A DNA stretch of 19,587 nt, taken from contig JAPJRC010000044.1 in the NCBI GenBank assembly GCA_030824805.1, positions 1-19,587 on the forward strand, read 5' to 3'. The stretch comes from Micavibrio sp. (lineage in GTDB: Bacteria > Pseudomonadota > Alphaproteobacteria > Micavibrionales > Micavibrionaceae). The notes under the pieces are model-generated. The model saw only the letters and a list, made by a program, of their open reading frames with translations. It did no database searches and had not been told where the DNA came from. Numbering within the stretch: position 1 is the first letter of the stretch; each line of letters starts with the position of its first letter. This document shows positions 14,406 through 19,587 of the stretch, piece by piece. Position numbers and translations under genes: made by a program.

Positions 14406-15542
14406 TTAGTACTGATCAGACATTTTAAGGTTAGATGTGTCCATTTCGCGCAACGAGCTGCCCTTGCTGCCCAATTTAAGCTGTCGGATTTTAACGGACA
14501 TATCGCTCGATTTGTCGGACTGGGTAATCGCGGTTTCTTCGGTAATATCGCCGGTTTTATACAGCTCGAGCAGTGATTGATCAAAAGTGCGCATGCCGAT
14601 CGCGTTGTTTTGCTCCATAACATCAGGGATCTTTTCATAGTCCCCCTTCTGTATCTGCTCACGCACCAGAGCCTGATTCACCAATATCTCCAGAGCGGGT
14701 ACCAGCCCGCCTTTTTGTGATGGCAAGAGGCGCTGAGAAACAATTGCCTTGAGGTTCATAGACAAATTAAGGCGGACCTGATTATGGAATTCTTCGGGAA
14801 AGAAGTTTACGATTCTTTCAATAGCCTGATAGGCGTTGTTCGTGTGCAGCGTTGCCAAACACAAATGCCCGGTCTCCGCAATCGTGAGCGCCTGCTCCAT
14901 AACTTCACGGTCCCTGATCTCTCCGATGAGGATAACATCCGGGCGTTGCCGCAAAGAGTTTTTGAGCGCGGTATAATAGCTTTCAGTGTCGACGCCGACT
15001 TCACGTTGCGTGATAACCGATTTTTTATGTTCGTGATAATATTCAATCGGATCTTCGATGGTGAGGATATGCCCCTCTTCCCGCTCGTTGCGGTAGTTCA
15101 GCATTGAAGCAAGCGTGGTGGATTTTCCGGAGCCCGTCATACCTGTAACCAGAACAATGCCGCGGCGTTCGGAAACCAAACTCGCAAGAATGGGCGGAAG
15201 CCTCAACTCTTCCAATGTAGGTATCTTTGAAATAATCCGCCGAATAACAAGCCCGGGCAATTGGCGCTGGCGGAATACATTCACACGAAAGCGTCCGTAT
15301 GCGCCCATATCGAGCGCCGTATTCAATTCGAGTTTTTGTTCGAAGTCACGTTGCTGACGTTGCGTGAGGATGCTCGCCAAAATATCCGCGATAGCCTCCT
15401 CGTCAAGAGGCTTATCGTTGATAGGCACCAAATGGTCTTCGATGCGCAATGTCGGCGGAAATCCGAAACTGAGATAGAGGTCTGAAGCCCCCTTCTCGTT
15501 CATCTTTGTCAGGCACTCAAACGCGTAGGGAGTTTTGCTCAA
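14406..15542 (-). CDS. PilU-type pilus retraction ATPase
   Basis: A 378-aa cytoplasmic hexameric ATPase of the PilT/PilU family. The N-domain (ASDLYLSFGFPPTLRI, 19-34) is followed by Walker A GMTGSGKST (134-142), Asp box TIEDPIEYY (161-169), Walker B VILIGEIRD (203-211) and His box ATLHTN (230-235). IERIVNFFPEEFHNQ near 240-254 and the polar C-terminal extension are typical of PilU. The start codon is TTG at 15542, overlapping the upstream TGA as TTGA, with GGGAG 9 nt upstream. The ATG at 15503 has no ribosome-binding site and would remove part of the first helix. The overlap implies coupling to the PilT gene. PilU normally supports PilT in retraction. Confidence 0.93.
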   Translation of the reverse strand: MSKTPYAFECLTKMNEKGASDLYLSFGFPPTLRIEDHLVPINDKPLDEEAIADILASILTQRQQRDFEQKLELNTALDMGAYGRFRVNVFRQRQLPGLVIRRIISKIPTLEELRLPPILASLVSERRGIVLVTGMTGSGKSTTLASMLNYRNEREEGHILTIEDPIEYYHEHKKSVITQREVGVDTESYYTALKNSLRQRPDVILIGEIRDREVMEQALTIAETGHLCLATLHTNNAYQAIERIVNFFPEEFHNQVRLNLSMNLKAIVSQRLLPSQKGGLVPALEILVNQALVREQIQKGDYEKIPDVMEQNNAIGMRTFDQSLLELYKTGDITEETAITQSDKSSDMSVKIRQLKLGSKGSSLREMDTSNLKMSDQY

Positions 15543-16720
15543 AACGAATAGCTCCCGCCGCCGTCGCCAGCAATTTTGCCACCACTGCCGCCCGCTGCAG
15601 CGCTGCCGCCCGTGGTGTCACCGTCTTTAACTTTACCGCCACCAAGCGCGGCAGAGGCATATTCACCATCGCGCTCTTCATCTATTTCTTCATGCACCTG
15701 CATCATTGCGGCGCGTGCCGTATCGCGGCTGATTGTGCCCGCATCAAGCAGATCCTGCACATAGTCTTCCATCGTGATCATGCCGTATCGCGATCCGGTC
15801 TGGATCATGGAATAAATCTGAGGAACCTGGTTTTCACGAATAAGGTTTCGCACGGCGTTTGTACCCACAAGAACTTCGAAAGCACCAACGCGGCCACCGC
15901 CTTCACGCTCAAGGAGCGTTTGCGCGACAACGCCCTGCAGAGATCCTGCAAGCATCGTTCTTGCCATCGGCTTGTCTCCCGTCGGGAACACGTCGATGAT
16001 ACGGTCAACAGCCTTTGCCGCAGTGGAAGCGTGCAATGTGGCCAGAACCAAGTGTCCGGTTTCGGCAGCCGTCAAGGCCAAAGACATTGTTTCGTAATCG
16101 CGCATCTCTCCGACCAAGATCACGTCCGGATCTTCACGGAGCGCTGATTTCAAAGCTCGGGCGAACGAGACAGTGTCGCGGCCTATTTCGCGGTGGTTGA
16201 TAAGCGATTTTTTTGAATGGTGGAAAAATTCGACCGGGTCTTCGATCGTGATGATGTGTTTGTCGGTTGTGAGGTTGATATGGTTGATCAACGAAGCCAG
16301 TGTCGTAGATTTACCGGAACCTGTGGCGCCTGTAACAAGGATGATCCCTTTTTCCAGTTCCGCGAAACGTCGCATAACCGCTGGAAGGTCAAGCTCTTCA
16401 ATCGTTGGAACATCGGATGGAATGGTACGGAAAACTGCGGCGGAACCATTACGCGTTGTAAAAGCGTTCACACGGAAACGGGCCTTTTCGCCGAAAGAAA
16501 TAGCGAAGTCGAGTTCCATGTTCTGTTCATATTCGGCGCGCTGCGTTTCCGTCATAACCGAATACAGCATCGAGCGGATATCGTCGCTCGTGAGGTCACG
16601 GTCTGCCTTTACGCGGCGGAGTTTCCCGTGAACACGGATAATGGGAAGGTTTGTCGGACTTAAGTGAAGGTCCGAGGCTTTGTTCTGCATAGCAAATGCC
16701 AAAAGTTGCGTTAAGTCCAC
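15539..16720 (-). CDS. pilT: PilT-type pilus retraction ATPase with a glycine-rich tail
   Basis: A 393-aa protein beginning at GTG 16720 (VDLTQLLAFAMQNKASDLHL). GGAG lies 7 nt upstream, and the start matches the usual PilT N-terminus, whereas the longer frame from 16783 adds an unlikely aromatic leader. Walker A GATGSGKST is at about 131-139, Asp box TIEDPVEFF near 158, Walker B VILVGEMRD at 200-208 and His box ATLHAS at 227-232; AETGHLVLATLHASTAAKAV is very PilT-like. It powers pilus depolymerisation at the inner membrane. The last ~35 residues are a Gly/Ser-rich, disordered tail (GGGKVKDGD...GGGSYSF) that standard PilT lacks. The stop overlaps the TTG start of the PilU-type gene. No PilB extension motor is nearby. 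Confidence 0.93.
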   Translation of the reverse strand: MDLTQLLAFAMQNKASDLHLSPTNLPIIRVHGKLRRVKADRDLTSDDIRSMLYSVMTETQRAEYEQNMELDFAISFGEKARFRVNAFTTRNGSAAVFRTIPSDVPTIEELDLPAVMRRFAELEKGIILVTGATGSGKSTTLASLINHINLTTDKHIITIEDPVEFFHHSKKSLINHREIGRDTVSFARALKSALREDPDVILVGEMRDYETMSLALTAAETGHLVLATLHASTAAKAVDRIIDVFPTGDKPMARTMLAGSLQGVVAQTLLEREGGGRVGAFEVLVGTNAVRNLIRENQVPQIYSMIQTGSRYGMITMEDYVQDLLDAGTISRDTARAAMMQVHEEIDEERDGEYASAALGGGKVKDGDTTGGSAAAGGSGGKIAGDGGGSYSF

Positions 16721-16840
16721 GTGCCTTCTCCATAAGAAATCAAAAAATTGAAACTGATAAAACGCGCTCGCGGATGCGATCACGTCAGGACAGAAATAAC
16801 TCCCCTCAGTCTGATGCCTTGCCCGTCTTGGGTCAATAGA

Positions 16841-17641
16841 TCACCACTTATAATCAAACCCCATTCCGGTTAAAAAAACGTGAATGTAGAGGGAAATTAT
16901 AAGGGCAGGACCAAAGGGAAACGCCTGTTTTGGAAGATTTTTTTGCTTTAGGAGCGCTGTCGCTATACCAAGGGCTCCGGAAACGGCCAAATAAGACGGT
17001 AATGCCGCCATCCCGAGAAATAGACCCGCAGCCGGAAGAAACTTGATATCGCCCCAGCCAAGCGCGGGACGCCCTTTCCATCTCGACATCAGCCATGAAA
17101 CAACCACCATCAGCAAGGTTAAAGAAATGGCCGTGATGACGGGCTCTATCAATTCGCCGCTTCCGCCATAGAGACGGCATGCGACAAAAACGACCGCGAG
17201 GAAAGTAAGTGCGATATTGATGGAATCCGGAAGAATCATATGTTCCCAGTCAATTACGAGGGCAGCCACCAGAAAAGGAACCATCAGCAAAACAGGAATT
17301 GTGTCCATTCCAATTCCCCAAGCGTGGAATTGCGCAAGAACCGCCAACATAGTCACAAGCTCTGTCAAGGGGTAGCGAATGGATACTGAAGCTCCGCAAT
17401 AGCGGCATTTCCCGCGCGTAGAAAGCCATGAAAAAAGCGGAACAAGATCCCTTGCGCCCAAAGTATGTCCGCATTTGGTGCACGCGGAACGGCACGCCTT
17501 GTTATCATCCGCACCGGCGTTAAAGACCCAGGGAATATTGCGGGGGATGCGATAAATAAGGGCCGTGGCAAAGCTGCCGAAGCACAGGCCTATGACAGCG
17601 ACTATACCGTATAGAAATAAATATACCGGATCGACGGCCAC
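16841..17641 (-). CDS. pilD: Prepilin leader peptidase / N-methyltransferase
   Basis: A 266-aa inner-membrane aspartic protease that cleaves type IV prepilin leaders and N-methylates the new N-terminus. The N-terminal GSFATALIYRIP (22-33) is the usual GSFLNVxIYRxP motif. The zinc-binding cytoplasmic domain has Cys54-x2-Cys57 and Cys79-x2-Cys82. The two catalytic aspartates are Asp131 in IDWEHMILPD and Asp198 in GWGDIKF (canonical GxGD). About seven to eight hydrophobic segments follow the family pattern. The start is GTG at 17641, directly after the TAA of the TPR gene, with AAGG about 6 nt upstream. Its substrates include the pilin at 8859-9593. Confidence 0.96.
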   Translation of the reverse strand: MAVDPVYLFLYGIVAVIGLCFGSFATALIYRIPRNIPWVFNAGADDNKACRSACTKCGHTLGARDLVPLFSWLSTRGKCRYCGASVSIRYPLTELVTMLAVLAQFHAWGIGMDTIPVLLMVPFLVAALVIDWEHMILPDSINIALTFLAVVFVACRLYGGSGELIEPVITAISLTLLMVVVSWLMSRWKGRPALGWGDIKFLPAAGLFLGMAALPSYLAVSGALGIATALLKQKNLPKQAFPFGPALIISLYIHVFLTGMGFDYKW

Positions 17642-18751
17642 TTATACCTTGCGGCGCAGAACAACGAGACGATCGTAAATTTGTTCACGCGGAAGGCTGC
17701 TCGCCGTGTTGCCGTAGGATGCATCGAGTTGCAATGCCTGCTCGTAAAGCTTTATCGCTTTCGAAACATTTCCCTCACGATCCGTAACAATAGCCATGTT
17801 GTAGACATGCGACGGGTTGCTAGGCTCCATAGAGGCAGCAATTTCAAGATCGCGGATCGCGTCGTCATAATTTTTCAGATCTGCGTTGATAAGGCCCATT
17901 TGAGCGGGAATGCCGGGATTGTTCGGGTATTTGCTACGCAGTTCGGTGAGTTTTTTCAAAGTTACCGAAGGATATTGCGCGCGCATAATGCCCATCAGAT
18001 TGACGATGGCATCGGCATTGTTTGGCTGAACTTTTAGAAGATCTTCATAGGTATTCGCCGCAGATTCACGGAAGCCCGCGCCTTGTTGGGCAACAGCAAG
18101 CCCCATGAGGATACGCGGATCCTTGTGGTTCTTTTTGTAAAGCTTTTCAAACATCTCCATTGCGGCGGCATAGCGCCCCAATTTCAACGCACGCGTCGCG
18201 GCAATATACTGAGATTCAAAAGAGCCTGCAGAACCTGTCTTTTCAACAACAACATAACTTTGACCAGGCTCTAAAGCCGGATCGACCTTGCGCGGCCCTA
18301 CGGCACCGGCTTCCGAAAGATCGCGATCAGGAACGATAGCGTTAGAATCGTAATATGTGCCGGAGTGTTTCTGCACGGCACCGGAATCACCCATGACATT
18401 GGTCCCCTGAATGGAGCCATCCGCCGCATCTTGCGGGACAGGCGTCAAAGGTTCAGATGGCGCGGCTGGCGCATTCGCTACAGGTTCGGCAACAGGCGCC
18501 GGCGCAACTGATGGCGTTGCTTGCTCTGCAGGAGAAACTGTTACTGGCTGCGGCGGGAAATTTGGATCGGCTTGCGCGGGCGCTGCTGCCGGCGGCGGAG
18601 TCGGAACACCCTGCTCAGGCGCGGACGGGACAGCGACAGCATTTACAGCGCCGCCATTATTGCCTGTAGCCATGGCTGGCGAGAGAGAGCCGACGATGAT
18701 CCCCAAACAGGAAAGACCGAGAGTAAGAATGTGTTTTTCAGTTTTTTTCAT
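17642..18751 (-). CDS. Exported TPR protein, MshN-like pilus biogenesis factor
   Basis: A 369-aa protein. A signal peptide or anchor occupies residues 1-29 (basic MKKTEKH, hydrophobic core, AMA). A Pro/Ala/Gln-rich disordered region of about 80 residues follows (about 34-110). From about 178 to 360 there are tandem TPR-like helical pairs, such as ALKLGRYAAAMEMFEKLYKK, DPRILMGLAVAQQ, YDDAIRDLEIAASMEPSNP and VSKAIKLYEQALQLDASYG. This anchor-linker-TPR layout is like MshN of MSHA pili and other pilus or secretin assembly factors. It ends immediately before the pilD start. The ATG at 18751 has no strong Shine-Dalgarno. The exact ortholog is uncertain, but a role in pilus or secretin assembly is a fair inference. 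Confidence 0.88.
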   Translation of the reverse strand: MKKTEKHILTLGLSCLGIIVGSLSPAMATGNNGGAVNAVAVPSAPEQGVPTPPPAAAPAQADPNFPPQPVTVSPAEQATPSVAPAPVAEPVANAPAAPSEPLTPVPQDAADGSIQGTNVMGDSGAVQKHSGTYYDSNAIVPDRDLSEAGAVGPRKVDPALEPGQSYVVVEKTGSAGSFESQYIAATRALKLGRYAAAMEMFEKLYKKNHKDPRILMGLAVAQQGAGFRESAANTYEDLLKVQPNNADAIVNLMGIMRAQYPSVTLKKLTELRSKYPNNPGIPAQMGLINADLKNYDDAIRDLEIAASMEPSNPSHVYNMAIVTDREGNVSKAIKLYEQALQLDASYGNTASSLPREQIYDRLVVLRRKV

Positions 18752-18843
18752 GGGGCGCGCATAAGTGCAAAGAGGTGAAACGATAAATTTCGTACGGTGA
18801 TTCTACCAAAAAACAGGCCAAAAGGGAATCCCACAAATGGGTT

Positions 18844-19578
18844 TTAGGCAGCTTTGGCAGGATTTGCGCCAATTAGTGACAAAAATGCCTGCTCCAACTG
18901 GCTAGATCCCTGCTGGACAAGCAAATCGGAAGGCTTTCCTATAAACAAAATGCGGCCACCATGCAGAATAGCAACGCGATCACAGAGCTCTTCCATATCC
19001 GATAGAATGTGCGAGCTGAGAAAGGTCGTACGGCCCTGGGTTCTCGCTTCCGTCACAAGGCTTTTCACCTGCGCGCGCGCCAACGGATCAAGGCCGCTCA
19101 TCGGCTCATCCAGTATCAACAAAGGAGACCCGGTAAGGAACGTGGTCATCAGGCCAAGCTTCTGGCGCATACCCTTGGAATAGGTCTGGGCTTTTTTAGG
19201 AAGGAAAGAGACTTTAAGCCCCAGTTTTTCCGCCATGGCGTCCGCCTGCCCCTTGTCCAGCTTGCGCTTGTAAAGCGACAAGGTGAATTTCATGAATTCA
19301 TATGCGTTGAGAAACCAGGCTGGATCAAATCGTTCCGGAAGATAAGCCAATTGTTTTTTGGCATCATCGCTGCCGGCATTGTGTCCGGCTACTTTTATTG
19401 TGCCCGACATCTGGTCCTTGAGCCCCAGAATGATTTTGATGAGAGTCGTTTTACCGGCACCGTTCAAACCGATAAGACCGAATGTTTCCCCTTGCCTTAC
19501 GTCAAAAGAAACATCATGCAGCACCTGCATTTTTCCATAGCCTGCATTGACGGAAGATATATCCAGAAAAGCTGTCAT
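18844..19578 (-). CDS. ABC transporter ATP-binding protein, possible PilH counterpart
   Basis: A 244-aa cytoplasmic ATPase of the ABC-2 (NatA-like) type. Walker A GLNGAGKTT is at 37-45, the Q-loop region LAYLPERF near 78-84, signature YSKGMRQ at 133-139, Walker B LLILDEPMSGLDP at 153-165 and the H-loop His190 in FLSSHIL. No permease follows directly; the likely membrane partner is the ABC-2 permease at 11569-12330, about 6.5 kb further down the same strand with pilus genes in between. Context recalls the PilH ATPase required for pili in Myxococcus xanthus. The ATG at 19578 is only 9 nt from the window edge, so upstream signals are not visible. The gap to the TPR gene is 92 nt with no clear terminator. 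Confidence 0.92.
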   Translation of the reverse strand: MTAFLDISSVNAGYGKMQVLHDVSFDVRQGETFGLIGLNGAGKTTLIKIILGLKDQMSGTIKVAGHNAGSDDAKKQLAYLPERFDPAWFLNAYEFMKFTLSLYKRKLDKGQADAMAEKLGLKVSFLPKKAQTYSKGMRQKLGLMTTFLTGSPLLILDEPMSGLDPLARAQVKSLVTEARTQGRTTFLSSHILSDMEELCDRVAILHGGRILFIGKPSDLLVQQGSSQLEQAFLSLIGANPAKAA

Positions 19579-19587
19579 TAGCCCGGA

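Noticed and set aside
1..19587. CRISPR array, tRNA, rRNA or insertion sequence
   Set aside because: No regularly spaced repeats, cloverleaf, rRNA-like stretch or transposase was seen on either strand.

Overview
The window looks like a chromosomal segment of a Gram-negative bacterium, most likely an alphaproteobacterium. The evidence is leuC, leuD and leuB on one strand downstream of a lysine/alanine-rich protein tail, which fits the common alphaproteobacterial order rplS-leuC-leuD-leuB. There is also a secretin-based type IV pilus locus and Shine-Dalgarno sites of the AAGGAG/AAGGG type. A Micavibrio-like lineage is possible, but that is an inference from gene content only.

Left part (1-2960): the end of a probable ribosomal protein gene and its terminator; an unrecognised 147-aa protein; a 257-aa protein with H...NC motifs like a permuted NlpC/P60 (papain-like) hydrolase; then a minus-strand group of four small genes. 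Two of these (2157-2483 and 2508-2771) are tandem divergent paralogues with an N-terminal export or anchor segment. One is a 36-aa ORF with a clear ribosome-binding site.

Middle part (2961-8836): leucine biosynthesis. leuC is separated from leuD-leuB by about 2.7 kb. The interval carries an exported protein with a peptidoglycan-binding-like motif, a tiny Gln/Arg-rich minus-strand gene, a low-affinity iron permease family protein, and an HD-GYP-like metal-dependent phosphohydrolase that ends 9 nt before leuD. LeuC/LeuD form isopropylmalate isomerase and LeuB is 3-isopropylmalate dehydrogenase. A strong bidirectional terminator closes leuB and the convergent pilin gene.

Right part (8859-19578, all minus strand): a type IV pilus region. 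Read in transcription order it holds an ABC ATPase, an exported TPR protein (MshN-like), prepilin peptidase (PilD), two PilT/PilU-type ATPases, an MshL/PilQ-like secretin lipoprotein, an ABC permease, a membrane-anchored helical-repeat protein, a seven-helix membrane AraC-type regulator, and after a palindrome a separately placed pilin gene. The ABC ATPase, permease and anchored protein recall the PilH/PilI/PilG set of Myxococcus xanthus, but here they flank the pilus genes instead of lying together. No extension ATPase (PilB/MshE), platform protein (PilC) or PilMNOP is in the window, so they must lie elsewhere if the pilus is functional.
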